Shown here in pieces: positions 16,271 through 25,743 of a DNA stretch of 64,000 nucleotides. Positions within the stretch are counted from its first letter, which is position 1; each line of letters begins with the position of its first letter. Under the pieces are notes generated by a model. That model was not told the origin of the DNA. It saw nothing but the letters and a program-made list of their open reading frames with translations, and did not search any database. A program made the position numbers and the translations under genes. The DNA lies in contig CAVVFJ010000001.1 of the NCBI GenBank assembly GCA_963747425.1, forward strand, positions 1 to 64,000, read 5' to 3'. The stretch is from DASUPK01 sp963747425 (GTDB lineage: Bacteria > Actinomycetota > Thermoleophilia > Solirubrobacterales > 70-9).

Positions 16271-17923
16271 GTGAGCAAGCTTGGAAAGCTGCTTCTGCTG
16301 GGAATCATGACCGCCGTTGCAGGCGTGGTGTTGGTGGCCTGCGGGGGTGGGAGCAGTGGAGGAGGTACGAACGGCGGCACGGCCACGGTCCTGATGGGCA
16401 CTGCGCCGGACTACCTCGATCCCCAGGAGGAGTACACGACTCAGGGGGCGGAGCCCACCTGGATCAGCTACATCCCCCTGCTCACCTACAAGGCGGAGAA
16501 CGCCCCGGGCGGAAACGAGTTGATCCCGGGTCTGGCGACCGCACTGCCGCAGATCTCGTCCGATCAGAAGACCTACACGCTGACGCTGCGGAAGGGCCTG
16601 GTCTTCTCGAACGGCCAGCCGGTCAAGGCGAGCGACTTCAAGTGCACGATGGAGCGCGTGATCAAGGTCAACTGGGGCGGCAAGAGCTTCATCACCGACA
16701 ACGTCACCGGTGCGACCGACTTCGACGAGGGCAAGGCGGACACCATCTCGGGCATCACGACCGATGACGCCAGCGGCAAGATCACGATCCAGCTGGACAA
16801 GCCCTACGGCGCGTTCTCGAATGTGATCGCGTTCCCCGAGACGGGGCTGGTTCCGTGCGGTACGCCGGACCACACCCTGACGACCAACCTGCCCCCGGGC
16901 GTCGGCCCGTACATGATCACGGACATCGTGCCGAACAAGTCCTTCAGCGTCGTCAAGAACCCGAAGTTCGCTGCGCTGAACATCCCGGACATCCCAACGG
17001 GTCACCTGGACCGGATCAACGTCACGATCGAGTCGAACACCCAGACGGCGGCCCAGCAGGTCCTGAACAACCAGGCGGACAACTTCGACGCCGGCGACAC
17101 GCTGCCGCCGTCGGTCGTGCCGCAGGTTCAGTCACAGGCGAGCGACCGCTTCCAGCCGGTGACGATCCCGTCGACGTTCTACTTCTTCATGAACGTCGAC
17201 ATTCCGCCGTTCAACAACGAGCTGGCCCGTCAGGCGGTCAACACCGCGATCGACCGGCCGGCCCTGCAGCGTCTGGCGAGCGGGTTCCTCGAGCCGGAGT
17301 GCTTCTTCCTCCCGGAGGGGATCGTGGGACACCCGGACAGCGCCTGTCCATACGGTGCGGCTGACGGCCACGGCGACATCGCCAAGGCCCAGCAGCTCGT
17401 GCAGCAGTCGGGCACGGCGGGTCAGTCGGTGACGGTCTGGGGCGAGCAGCGCGCGCCACGGACGCAGTACGTCGAGTACTACGCCGACCTGTTGAACAAG
17501 ATCGGGTACAAGGCCACTCCGAAGCTGATCTCGGACACGACCTACTTCCCGACGATCGGGAACGCGAAGACCGCACCGCAGACCGGATTTGCCGACTGGA
17601 TTCAGGATTTCCCGAACCCGGCCGACTTCTACCTGCTGCTCGATGCGGACTCGATCCAGCCCGTCAACAACGAGAATTTCGGCAACGTCAACGATCCGTT
17701 CATTCAGCAGCAGCTCGCGAAGCTGGAGAACGTCCCGTCGACGCAGCTGGACTCGGTGGCGAGCCAGTGGCAGGCCCTCGACGAGTACGTGGCCAAGAAG
17801 GCCTACGTTGCCGTGTACGGGTCTGAGCAGGTGCCGAAGTTCATGAGCGACCGGATCGACTTCGATTCCGCACAGGTGCACCCCACGTACCTGAACATCT
17901 GGAGTACCTGGCAACTGAAGTAA
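16271..17923 (+). CDS. Peptide-type ABC transporter solute-binding lipoprotein
   Basis: Extracytoplasmic binding lipoprotein of the SBP_bac_5 (DppA/OppA) family, 550 aa. The signal peptide ends in the lipobox LVAC followed by a Gly/Ser linker, so the protein is anchored to the outer face of the membrane. The core shows YTLTLRKGLVFSNGQPVKASDF, the hallmark of the family, and DTISGITTDDASGKITIQLDKP. The substrate may be peptides, but related proteins bind sugars or nickel. GTG start with AGGAGG 8 nt upstream. First gene of a five-gene operon with two permeases and two ATPases. Confidence 0.92.
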   Translation: MSKLGKLLLLGIMTAVAGVVLVACGGGSSGGGTNGGTATVLMGTAPDYLDPQEEYTTQGAEPTWISYIPLLTYKAENAPGGNELIPGLATALPQISSDQKTYTLTLRKGLVFSNGQPVKASDFKCTMERVIKVNWGGKSFITDNVTGATDFDEGKADTISGITTDDASGKITIQLDKPYGAFSNVIAFPETGLVPCGTPDHTLTTNLPPGVGPYMITDIVPNKSFSVVKNPKFAALNIPDIPTGHLDRINVTIESNTQTAAQQVLNNQADNFDAGDTLPPSVVPQVQSQASDRFQPVTIPSTFYFFMNVDIPPFNNELARQAVNTAIDRPALQRLASGFLEPECFFLPEGIVGHPDSACPYGAADGHGDIAKAQQLVQQSGTAGQSVTVWGEQRAPRTQYVEYYADLLNKIGYKATPKLISDTTYFPTIGNAKTAPQTGFADWIQDFPNPADFYLLLDADSIQPVNNENFGNVNDPFIQQQLAKLENVPSTQLDSVASQWQALDEYVAKKAYVAVYGSEQVPKFMSDRIDFDSAQVHPTYLNIWSTWQLK

Positions 17924-17977
17924 GACCCGCAAACGGACAGAGGATGATTGGGGCGTGCCAGGGCGCCCCGCGATGAG

Positions 17978-19030
17978 ATGGCAGTAGACCCGACCGCTCC
18001 AAGCCCGGGGGTACCGGCCGCACTAGAGCCGGAGGTGCCCCTGGGCTCGAGCGAAATCCAAGGCGAGGGCGGTGTCGGCCCGTACAAGCTGGCGCTGCGC
18101 CGCCTGCGCCGCAACAAGACCGCCCTGGCGTTCGGGGCGCTGTTCATACTGATCGTGATCCTCTGCCTGTGCGCGCCCCTCTATGCAAAGCACGTGGCGC
18201 ACACCACACCGTCGGCGAACCACATCACCGACCAGATCGAGGTCCGTGGAGAGACCCGGGACGTCGTCTCGCCCGGAGGCATCCCGACGGGCCCGACCTG
18301 GACCGGGAAGTTCCTCCTGGGCGCCGACGCAAACGGGCGCGACGTCGCGGTCCGGCTGCTCTACGGCGGCCGGAACTCGCTCGAGATCGGCTTCATCGCG
18401 ACCTTCATCAGCTGCTTCTTCGCGACGATCGTGGCGCTCTCAGCCGGTTACTTCCGCGGCGTCGTCGACGGCGTCCTCTCCCGGACCATGGACCTGATCT
18501 GGGCCTTCCCGGTGATCCTGTTGGGTATCGCGCTGGGCACGGCGCTCGCGGTCGGAGGACTCGACTTCGGCCTCTTCACCGTCAGCGGGGCGTCGCTATG
18601 GATCCCGGCGATCATCATCGGCGTCGTCTACATCCCCTACATGGCCAAGCCCCTGCGAGGGCAGGTGCTGAGCCTGAGGGAGAAGGAATTCGTCGAGGCC
18701 GCACGCTCTCAGGGCGCCGGGAACATGCGGATCATGTTCCGCGAGATCCTCCCCAACGTCGCCTCGAGCATCATCGTCTTCATCCCGCTGATGATCGCCA
18801 ACGCGATCCTCCTCGAGGCGGCGCTCTCCTTCCTCGGCGCAGGCGTCCAGGCGCCCAATCCGTCCTGGGGGACGATGATCGGCGACGGCATCCGCCTGAT
18901 CCCGAGCGCCATGCACCTGACGCTGATCCCGGGCGGCATGCTCGTCCTGGCGGTGCTCGGGATCAACGTCTTCGGTGACGGTGTCCGCGACGCACTCGAC
19001 CCGCGCGCCCAGGTGCGCATCGAGCACTGA
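17978..19030 (+). CDS. ABC transporter permease, DppC type
   Basis: Inner-membrane permease, about 350 aa, with an N-terminal cytosolic stretch, TM1 at about residues 49-69, a long periplasmic loop, and five further helices of the BPD_transp_1 domain. The EAA loop reads EFVEAARSQGAGNMRIMFREILPN, the contact site for the ATPase. Two starts are possible: TTG 17948, which has GAGG just upstream, and ATG 17978, chosen here as the conservative one. Its stop overlaps the next permease start (TGATG). Partners are the other permease and the two ATPases of the operon. Confidence 0.9.
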   Translation: MAVDPTAPSPGVPAALEPEVPLGSSEIQGEGGVGPYKLALRRLRRNKTALAFGALFILIVILCLCAPLYAKHVAHTTPSANHITDQIEVRGETRDVVSPGGIPTGPTWTGKFLLGADANGRDVAVRLLYGGRNSLEIGFIATFISCFFATIVALSAGYFRGVVDGVLSRTMDLIWAFPVILLGIALGTALAVGGLDFGLFTVSGASLWIPAIIIGVVYIPYMAKPLRGQVLSLREKEFVEAARSQGAGNMRIMFREILPNVASSIIVFIPLMIANAILLEAALSFLGAGVQAPNPSWGTMIGDGIRLIPSAMHLTLIPGGMLVLAVLGINVFGDGVRDALDPRAQVRIEH

Positions 19031-19980
19031 TGGCTCGGTTCATCGTCCGCCGGCTGCTCGCGATGGTCGGAGTGCTGTTCGCGATCTCGGTGATGACCTT
19101 CCTGATCTTCCAGGCGATTCCGAACGGCGATCCGGCCGTGCGCCTCGGCGGTCGCACCTCAACCCCTGAGACGCGGGATGCGATCCGCAAGGACTGGGGC
19201 TTCGACAAGCCGATCTACGAGCAGTACGTGATCACGATGGGCAAGATCTTCGACGGGTCGATCGTCTCGTATCAGCAGCAGATCAACGTCGAGGACGAGA
19301 TCAAGCGCGACCTGCCGGCAACGCTCTCGCTGGCGATCGGAGCCGGGGTGATCTGGCTCGGCTTCGGGATCCTCTTCGGCGTGATCAGCGCGGTGAGAGC
19401 GGGGAAGTTCACCGACACCAGCCTCACTGTCTTATCGCTGATCGGGGTCTCGACGCCGGTCTTCTTGCTCGGCGCGCTGGTCTTATGGGCGTTCGCCTAC
19501 AAGATCCAGATCTTCCCGGCAGGCAGCTACGTGCCGTTAACCGAGGACCCCTGGGGATGGCTCACGCACCTGCTCCTGCCCTGGTTCGTGCTGTCCGTGC
19601 TCTTCATCGGCTTCTATTCCAGGGTCTTGCGCTCGAACATCCTGGACACCATCAACGAGGACTACGTCCGGACCGCCAGGGCCAAGGGCCTCAGCGAGCG
19701 CCGGATCCTGATCCACCACGTGCTCCGCAACTCGCTGATCCCCGTGGTCTCGCTCTTCGGCCTCGACTTCGCGGCCGTGATCGGGGGCGGCGCGATCCTC
19801 ACCGAGACGGTCTTCAACCTCCAGGGGGTGGGGCAGTACGCCGCGAACTCGATTCAGCAGCTCGACGTGCCGCCCGTGCTCGTGATCACGATGTTCGGCG
19901 CCTTCTTCGTCGTGGTCCTGAGCGCCCTCGTCGACATCATCTACGCGGTGCTCGACCCGCGGATCAGGCTGAGCGCCTGA
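19030..19980 (+). CDS. ABC transporter permease, DppB type
   Basis: Inner-membrane permease of 316 aa. It has the DppB/OppB N-terminus FIVRRLLAMVGVLFAISVMTF, then a periplasmic loop and five helices. The EAA loop is DYVRTARAKGLSERRILIHHVLRNSLIP. The order here is permease C before permease B, reverse to the usual dppBC order. Start and stop overlap both neighbours by 1-4 nt, so the operon is translationally coupled. Confidence 0.92.
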   Translation: MARFIVRRLLAMVGVLFAISVMTFLIFQAIPNGDPAVRLGGRTSTPETRDAIRKDWGFDKPIYEQYVITMGKIFDGSIVSYQQQINVEDEIKRDLPATLSLAIGAGVIWLGFGILFGVISAVRAGKFTDTSLTVLSLIGVSTPVFLLGALVLWAFAYKIQIFPAGSYVPLTEDPWGWLTHLLLPWFVLSVLFIGFYSRVLRSNILDTINEDYVRTARAKGLSERRILIHHVLRNSLIPVVSLFGLDFAAVIGGGAILTETVFNLQGVGQYAANSIQQLDVPPVLVITMFGAFFVVVLSALVDIIYAVLDPRIRLSA

Positions 19981-21020
19981 TGGCCGCCCCCCTGCTTGAG
20001 ATCTCCGACCTGAAGGTCGACTTCGCGACCGACGAGGGGACGGTGCACGCCGTCGACGGCGTCTCCTTCTCGCTCGAGGCCGGCGAGGTGCTGAGCATCG
20101 TCGGGGAGTCGGGCTGTGGGAAGTCGGTGACCGCGATGACGATCCTCGGCCTCACCCGGGGGACCAACTCGCGGATCTCGGGGTCGGTCACGTATCAGGG
20201 CAAGGAGCTGACAACGGCGAGCGCGGAGGAGCTACAGGCGATCCGCGGGGACCGGATCGCGATGGTCTTCCAGGACCCGATGTCCTCGTTCAACCCGGTG
20301 CACAAGATCGGGGACCAGATCGTCGAGGCGATCCTCGCTCACCGGGAGATGGACAGGGCCGAGGCGCACCGCAAGACGGTTGAGGCACTCGGATCTGTCG
20401 GCATCCCGGACCCGGAGACGCGAGCCGGGCACTACCCGTTCGAGTTCTCGGGGGGCATGCGGCAGAGGGCGATGATCGCGATGGCGCTGGCGCTCGAGCC
20501 GGCGGTCTTGATCGCGGACGAGCCCTCCACGGCGCTCGACGTGACGATCCAGGCGCAGATCATCGAGCTGCTCCGAGACCTGAATCAGGAGCACGGGCTC
20601 TCGGTCATCCTGATCACGCACGATCTCGGCGTCGTGGCCGAGATCGCCGACCGCGTCCTGGTGATGTACGCGGGACAGATCGTGGAGCAAGGCTCGCTCG
20701 ACGAGATCTTCTACGACCCCCAGCACCCCTACACGTGGGGCCTGATGGGCTCGCTGACGCGGCTCGACCAGGACCGGCCCGACCGGCTGCCGCAGATCGG
20801 CGGGCAGCCGCCGTCGCTGCTGGCGCCACCCGTGGGCTGCCGCTTCGCGCCACGCTGCCCGCACGCCTTCGAGAAGTGCTCCGAGCTGCCCGATCTCAAG
20901 GAGCGCTTGCCGCGGGCGAAGGGGCACGCCGACCGTTGCTGGCTCGATCCGAGCGACAAGAAGGGGCTCCGCGAGGTCGACGGCCGGATCGGGCTAGAGG
21001 CCCCGGAGGTCGTCGCCTGA
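19980..21020 (+). CDS. ABC transporter ATPase, DppD type
   Basis: Cytosolic ATP-binding subunit, 346 aa. Walker A is GESGCGKS, the signature motif FSGGMRQR, Walker B VLIADEPSTALD, and the switch His is in ILITHDLGVV. The C-terminal oligopeptide/dipeptide extension contains the cysteines GCRFAPRCPHAFEKCSE, typical for DppD/OppD. It pairs with the following DppF-type ATPase. ATG 19980 overlaps the stop of the permease gene. Confidence 0.93.
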   Translation: MAAPLLEISDLKVDFATDEGTVHAVDGVSFSLEAGEVLSIVGESGCGKSVTAMTILGLTRGTNSRISGSVTYQGKELTTASAEELQAIRGDRIAMVFQDPMSSFNPVHKIGDQIVEAILAHREMDRAEAHRKTVEALGSVGIPDPETRAGHYPFEFSGGMRQRAMIAMALALEPAVLIADEPSTALDVTIQAQIIELLRDLNQEHGLSVILITHDLGVVAEIADRVLVMYAGQIVEQGSLDEIFYDPQHPYTWGLMGSLTRLDQDRPDRLPQIGGQPPSLLAPPVGCRFAPRCPHAFEKCSELPDLKERLPRAKGHADRCWLDPSDKKGLREVDGRIGLEAPEVVA

Positions 21021-21022
21021 CC

Positions 21023-22111
21023 ATGGCCAAGGGCGATCCGATCCTCGAGGTCGAGCACCTCGTCAAGCACTTCCCGATCAAGTCGGGCCTCCTGTTCGAC
21101 CGCGAGGTCGCCAGCGTCAAGGCCGTCGACGACGTCAGCCTCACCCTGCACGAGGGCGAGACGCTCGGTCTTGTCGGCGAGTCCGGCTGCGGCAAGTCCA
21201 CCCTCTGCCGGACGGCGGTCCAGCTGCTCGAGCCGACCGCGGGCTCGGTCAAGTACCGGGGGAAGGAGCTGGTCGGCCTCTCGCGCAAGAACCTGCGCCC
21301 GGTGCGGCGCGAGATCCAGATGATCTTCCAGGACCCCTATGCCTCGCTCAACCCGCGCAAGCGGGTGGGGCAGATCATCGGCGATCCGCTGCAGCTCCAC
21401 GGACTGGCCTCGGGCACCCAGCTGCGCCGTGAGGTCCAGCAGCTGATGGACCGGGTCGGCCTCCAGCCCGAGCACTACAACCGCTATCCGCACGAGTTCT
21501 CTGGGGGCCAGAGGCAGAGGATCGGGATCGCCAGGGCGCTCGCGCTGCGGCCCAAGCTGATCATCGCCGACGAGCCCGTCTCCGCTCTCGACGTCTCGAT
21601 CCAGGCCCAGATCATCAACCTGCTCGAGGACCTTCAGGACGAGTTCAACCTCTCGTACATCTTCGTCGCGCACGATCTCGGCGTCGTCCGCCATGTCTCC
21701 GACCGGATCGCGGTCATGTACCTCGGCAAGATCGTGGAGCGCTCGCCGGCGGCGGAGCTCTACGAGCGGCCCATCCACCCGTACTCGGTCGCTCTGCTCT
21801 CGGCCGTGCCGATCCCCGATCCGAAGGCGAACGCGGCGCGCTCGCCGGTCGTGCTGGAGGGAGACGTGCCGAGCCCCGTCGACCCGCCCGCGGCGTGCCG
21901 GTTTCACACCCGCTGTCCCTGGGCGAAGGAGATCTGCTCCCAGGACGAGCCGCCTCTGGTCGAGTACGGGAAGGGGCAGGCGGCTGCCTGCCATTACCCC
22001 CGGAACGTCGACTACGGCCAGATCGCCAAGACCGAGGTCGCGCCGGACAGCCCGGAGTCGGCCAGCGACCGGCTGCCGGAGGGCGAGCAAGCCGCGGCCG
22101 CTACTCGATAG
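21023..22111 (+). CDS. ABC transporter ATPase, DppF type
   Basis: Second ATPase of the importer, 362 aa. Walker A GESGCGKSTLC, signature FSGGQRQRIGIARALAL, Walker B LIIADEPVSALDVS and switch His FVAHDLGVV are all intact. The C-terminal cysteine region CRFHTRCPWAKEIC matches the family. It lies 2 nt after dppD and closes the operon; a Ser/Glu/Ala-rich tail of about 30 residues follows the conserved part. Confidence 0.93.
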   Translation: MAKGDPILEVEHLVKHFPIKSGLLFDREVASVKAVDDVSLTLHEGETLGLVGESGCGKSTLCRTAVQLLEPTAGSVKYRGKELVGLSRKNLRPVRREIQMIFQDPYASLNPRKRVGQIIGDPLQLHGLASGTQLRREVQQLMDRVGLQPEHYNRYPHEFSGGQRQRIGIARALALRPKLIIADEPVSALDVSIQAQIINLLEDLQDEFNLSYIFVAHDLGVVRHVSDRIAVMYLGKIVERSPAAELYERPIHPYSVALLSAVPIPDPKANAARSPVVLEGDVPSPVDPPAACRFHTRCPWAKEICSQDEPPLVEYGKGQAAACHYPRNVDYGQIAKTEVAPDSPESASDRLPEGEQAAAATR

Positions 22112-22115
22112 CTTC

Positions 22116-22502
22116 TTGCGGGTGCTCGCTCTCGATTACGGCACCGCCCGCTGCGGCTGTGCGATCTCGGACCCGACCGGGACCCTGGCGCGGCCGCTCG
22201 AGGCGGTCGAGCCGCCCGACCCGGCGGCGATCGCCGAGCTGGTCGCGGCCGAGGGAGTCGACCGCGTGATCGTCGGCTTGCCGACCACCCTCCGCGGGGA
22301 GGAGGGCGAGCAGGCCGAGCTCAGTCGAGCTTTCGCCGATCAGCTCGACGAGCTGCTCGACGTACCGGTCGAGACCTACGACGAGCGCCTCACCACGCGG
22401 ATGGCGGACCGCAGCGCCCGCGAGGGAGCCCGTGCGGATCGGGACTCGCTCGCCGCCGCTCACCTCCTCGAGTCGTACCTGGCGTCCATGGAGGAGCGGT
22501 AG
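22116..22502 (+). CDS. ruvX: YqgF/RuvX family Holliday-junction resolvase-like protein
   Basis: Cytosolic RNase H-fold protein, 128 aa, thought to act in 16S rRNA 5'-end maturation and/or junction resolution. Conserved residues are LALDYGTARCGCAIS (first acidic site), VGLPTTLRGEEGEQA, ETYDERLTTRMA (second acidic site) and RDSLAAAHLLESYL. A TTG at 22116 gives the family N-terminus MRVLALDYG; GTG 22122 is the alternative. It follows dppF by 4 nt but functionally belongs to the ruvX-mltG-aroE group downstream, a common bacterial order. Confidence 0.88.
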   Translation: MRVLALDYGTARCGCAISDPTGTLARPLEAVEPPDPAAIAELVAAEGVDRVIVGLPTTLRGEEGEQAELSRAFADQLDELLDVPVETYDERLTTRMADRSAREGARADRDSLAAAHLLESYLASMEER

Positions 22503-23873
22503 TGCCCGAGGAGCGGGGCGACTGGGCCGTGGACACCGAGGGGAACCTCACCCCGCCCGAGGGCGATGGGCTGAAGCCTCCGACCGACGAGTTCGGCCGC
22601 GACGACCCGGACTCCCTGGAGCGCGAGCGCCGTCGCCGCGAGCGTGAGCAGCGGCGCGGCAAGTCGAAGAAGCCGCGCAAGCCCGCGAAGGCCCCGAAGC
22701 GCGCGAGCGCGCCCAGCGCCGCGGCCGCCCCGGCAGAGCCCGCGCCCGCCGCCCCGCCGCCGCAGAAGGCGCCGCGACGGTCGGTGCGCGAGCGCTTCGG
22801 CCGCGACGGCGGGGACCCTCGCCCGCCAGGGCCACGCGGGAGGTACAGGCGTCGCCGGTTTCTCGCGCTGGGGCTCCTGCTGGTCGGCCTGCTCGTCGCC
22901 TGGTTCCTGGTCGCGTTCTTCCAGCCGCCTCCCTTCGACCCCGGGGACGGATCCGGCGAGGCGATCGTCACCGTTCCCGAGGGCGCAACGGCGGGCGAGG
23001 TCGCCGATCTCCTCACCGAGAACGACGTGGTGTCGAACGGGACCCTCTTCCAGTGGCGACTGAAGCTCGCCGGCGAGAGCGACAAGATCCTTCCGGGTCG
23101 CTACGTGCTCGCGCACAACATGAGCTACGGGACGGCGATCGACCGTTTGACGAGCTCGGGCGGCCAGGTGACGGTGACGATCCCCGAGGGGGAGGACCGC
23201 ACGCAGATCGCGGCCACGGTGAAGAACCTCGGGTTGAGCGGCGACTACCTCGCCGCGAGCAAGTCCTCCAAGGGGTTCGATCCCAACAAGTACGGCGCCA
23301 AGAACCCGAAGTCGCTCGAGGGCTTCCTCTTCCCGGCCACGTACGAGCTCGATCCCGGGGCCAACGTCGACCAGCTCGTCTCCGAGCAGCTGCAGGCCTT
23401 CCGCCAGAACATCGCCGGCGTCGACCTGTCGTACGCGAAGTCGAAGAACCTGACGGTCTACGACGTGCTCACCATCGCCTCGATGATCGACAAGGAGGTG
23501 CAGGTCGCCTCCGAGCGCCCCCTGGTCGCGGCCGTGATCTACAACCGGCTGCACCGGGGCATGCCCCTCGGCATCGACGCGACGACGCGATTCGAATTCC
23601 ACAACTACACGGGCGACATCACCGAGTCGCAGCTCAAGTCCCCGTCGCCGTTCAACACCCGCATCAACGCCGGGTTGACGCCGACGCCGATCGGCAATCC
23701 CGGGCTCGACGCGATCAAGGCGGCCGCCCGTCCGGCGAAGGTCAACTACGTCTACTACGTGCTCAAGGCGAACGGCGAACGGCCAGCACTGCTTCACCGC
23801 GAGCGGAGACGAGTTCAACCAGCTCGTGGCGGCCTACAACGCAGGTCGCGCGCCCGCGAACTGCCGGAGTTGA
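22502..23873 (+). CDS. mltG: Endolytic transglycosylase MltG, frameshift near the C-terminus
   Basis: Membrane-bound YceG-like lytic transglycosylase that cuts nascent peptidoglycan and limits strand length. About 456 aa: a long Arg/Pro/Ala-rich cytosolic N-terminus (1-118), one TM helix (FLALGLLLVGLLVAWFLVAF) and the external domain. The catalytic Glu lies in ASMIDKEVQVASER, followed by VAAVIYNRLHRGMPLGID. At about 23776 the frame shifts: dropping one C from GGCGAAC links VLKANG to QHCFTASGDEFNQLVAAYN and a stop at 23873. GTG 22502 overlaps the ruvX stop. The long charged cytosolic part is typical for actinobacterial members. Confidence 0.9.
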
Positions 23874-23895
23874 CGGCCCGAGGGGTGAGCGGGCG

Positions 23896-24693
23896 GTGAA
23901 GCGGCTCGCGGTGCTGGGTCACCCGGTCTCGCACTCGCGCTCGCCGGCGATGCAGACCGCCGCGCTCGAGGCGCTCGGCCTGGGGGACGATTGGAGCTAC
24001 GAGGCGATCGACGTGGACCCCGCCGAGTTCGACGAGCGGACCCGGGGCCTGCCGGGTGAGGGCTTCGTGGGCGTCAACGTGACCATCCCGCACAAGGAGG
24101 CGGCCCTTGCGATCGCGGATGAGGCATCCGAAGCGGCGCAGCAGATCGGCGCCTCCAACACGCTGAGCTTCGCCGGTGGGCGCATCCGGGCGGCCAACAC
24201 CGATGCCACGGGGCTGGTGGCCGCGCTGCCGGAGCCCATGGATGGGCGGACAGCTCTCGTGCTCGGCGCCGGCGGGTCGGCCCGCGCTGCGATCTGGGCC
24301 CTGGCGGGCCAGGGCGCGTCCGTCTCGGTCTGGAACCGGACGCCCGAGCGTGCCGACGAGCTGGTCCGCGAGCTCTCTGGTGTGGCGGTCAGCGGTGAGC
24401 TGGCTCGAGAGGCGTCGTACGACCTGATCGTCAACTGCACGGCGATCGGGATGAAGGACGAGGATCCGTTCGAGCACCTGCCGCTGGAGCCGGAGCACTT
24501 CGGCAGCAACACGATCCTCGTGGACCTCGTCTATGCGGGATCAGAGAGCAGGCTGGTCGGCGAGGCGCGCGCCCGAGGCGCAACCGCGATCGACGGGCTG
24601 GAGATCCTCGTCCGGCAGGGGGCGGAGTCCCTCCGCATCTGGACGGGGATGGACCCGCCACTCGACGTCATGCGCCAGGCCGCGAGGACCTGA
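23896..24693 (+). CDS. aroE: Shikimate dehydrogenase
   Basis: Reduces 3-dehydroshikimate to shikimate with NADPH. 265 aa. Shikimate site GHPVSHSRSPAMQ, catalytic Lys in NVTIPHKE, NTD in ASNTLSF..NTDATG, the nucleotide loop VLGAGGSARAAIWAL, and the basic NADP motif WNRTPERADEL. GTG start 23 nt after the repaired mltG end. It is part of the same transcription unit as mltG. The remaining steps aroC, aroK, aroB and aroQ are coded 2 kb downstream. Confidence 0.95.
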   Translation: MKRLAVLGHPVSHSRSPAMQTAALEALGLGDDWSYEAIDVDPAEFDERTRGLPGEGFVGVNVTIPHKEAALAIADEASEAAQQIGASNTLSFAGGRIRAANTDATGLVAALPEPMDGRTALVLGAGGSARAAIWALAGQGASVSVWNRTPERADELVRELSGVAVSGELAREASYDLIVNCTAIGMKDEDPFEHLPLEPEHFGSNTILVDLVYAGSESRLVGEARARGATAIDGLEILVRQGAESLRIWTGMDPPLDVMRQAART

Positions 24694-24703
24694 GTCGGGC
24701 GTG

Positions 24704-24718
24704 CTAACTTTTAGTTAG
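24704..24718 (+). promoter_or_regulatory. -10 box inside a palindrome at the htrA start
   Basis: CTAACT-TTT-AGTTAG is a perfect 6-bp inverted repeat that ends on the first base of the GTG. It contains TAACTT (24705-24710), a -10 box 7 nt from the start codon. This AT-rich island in GC-rich sequence suggests a leaderless promoter, with a possible overlapping operator. Confidence 0.5.
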
Positions 24719-25743
24719 TGCCGAAGCTGAAGCTCATCTCGGGAGGCTTGAAGCTGATCGACGGGGTCGCCAATGGCGTCTCCGCGAACAACGCTGAGCG
24801 CCTGCCCGACGCCGACGCGTTCGACGCTTACTCCCGGACCGTCTCCGGGGTCGCCGATCAACTGACTCCGTCGGTGGCCCATCTCGCCGTCTCGCGGCGC
24901 ACCCGCCGCGGACGGGCGGAGGGCGCCGGCAGCGGTGTCGCGATCTCCTCCGACGGCTACATGCTGACCTCGGCCCATGTCGTCGCCGGCGGCCATGGGC
25001 TCAGCGCCTCGCTCTCCGACGGCCGCGAGCTCACTGCCGAGGTCGTCGGAGCCGACCCCCTGTCCGATCTGGCGGTCGTGCGAGCCGACGCTCGCGATCT
25101 CACGCCCGCCCAGCTCGGCGACGCGGATGAGCTTCGTGTGGGACAGCTGGTCGTCGCGATCGGCAGCCCCATGGGCCTGGCGGGGACGGTCACCGCCGGG
25201 GTGGTCTCGGCCCTCGGCCGGGCATTGCCGACGCGCGCCGGTTCGGCCGGGCGGCTGGTCGAGAACGTGATCCAGACCGACGCGGCTCTCAATCCGGGCA
25301 ACTCGGGCGGCGCGCTGGCCGACGGGCTCAGCCGCGTCGTGGGCATCAACACCGCAGTGGCCGGCATCGGCCTCGGTCTCGCCGTGCCGATCAACGAGGC
25401 CACCAGGAAGCTCATCTCGGCCCTGATGAAGGAGGGCCGGGTGCGCCGCGCCTACATCGGCATCGTCGGCGGCTCGCGGCCGCTGCCGCCCAAGATCGCC
25501 TCCCGCCTCGAGCGCGACAAGGGGATCGAGGTCGTCGAGGTCGTCTCCGGCAGCCCGGCGGCCCGGGCAGGCCTGCGTCCCGAGGACCTGATCGTCTCGG
25601 TCGACGGTGAGCCGATGGGCGATGTCGGCGACCTTCAGCGGCTGATGGTCGCGGAGCGCATCGGGCAGGGCATCGAGGTTGACGTCTTCAGGGACGGCAC
25701 CTTCCTCAAGGTCGACCTGATCCCGCGCGAGCTCGAGACTTAG
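24718..25743 (+). CDS. HtrA/DegP-like serine protease with one PDZ domain
   Basis: Trypsin-fold quality-control protease, 341 aa. The triad is His in TSAHVVAG, Asp in DPLSDLAVVR and Ser in LNPGNSGGAL. One PDZ domain follows at about 250-335 (GIEVVEVVSGSPAARAGLRPEDLIVSVDG, shortened). Unlike most HtrA proteins it shows neither signal peptide nor TM segment, so it is predicted to be cytosolic. Regulation may involve the palindrome overlapping its start. Its last 38 bp overlap the end of the convergent gene on the other strand. Confidence 0.88.
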   Translation: MPKLKLISGGLKLIDGVANGVSANNAERLPDADAFDAYSRTVSGVADQLTPSVAHLAVSRRTRRGRAEGAGSGVAISSDGYMLTSAHVVAGGHGLSASLSDGRELTAEVVGADPLSDLAVVRADARDLTPAQLGDADELRVGQLVVAIGSPMGLAGTVTAGVVSALGRALPTRAGSAGRLVENVIQTDAALNPGNSGGALADGLSRVVGINTAVAGIGLGLAVPINEATRKLISALMKEGRVRRAYIGIVGGSRPLPPKIASRLERDKGIEVVEVVSGSPAARAGLRPEDLIVSVDGEPMGDVGDLQRLMVAERIGQGIEVDVFRDGTFLKVDLIPRELET

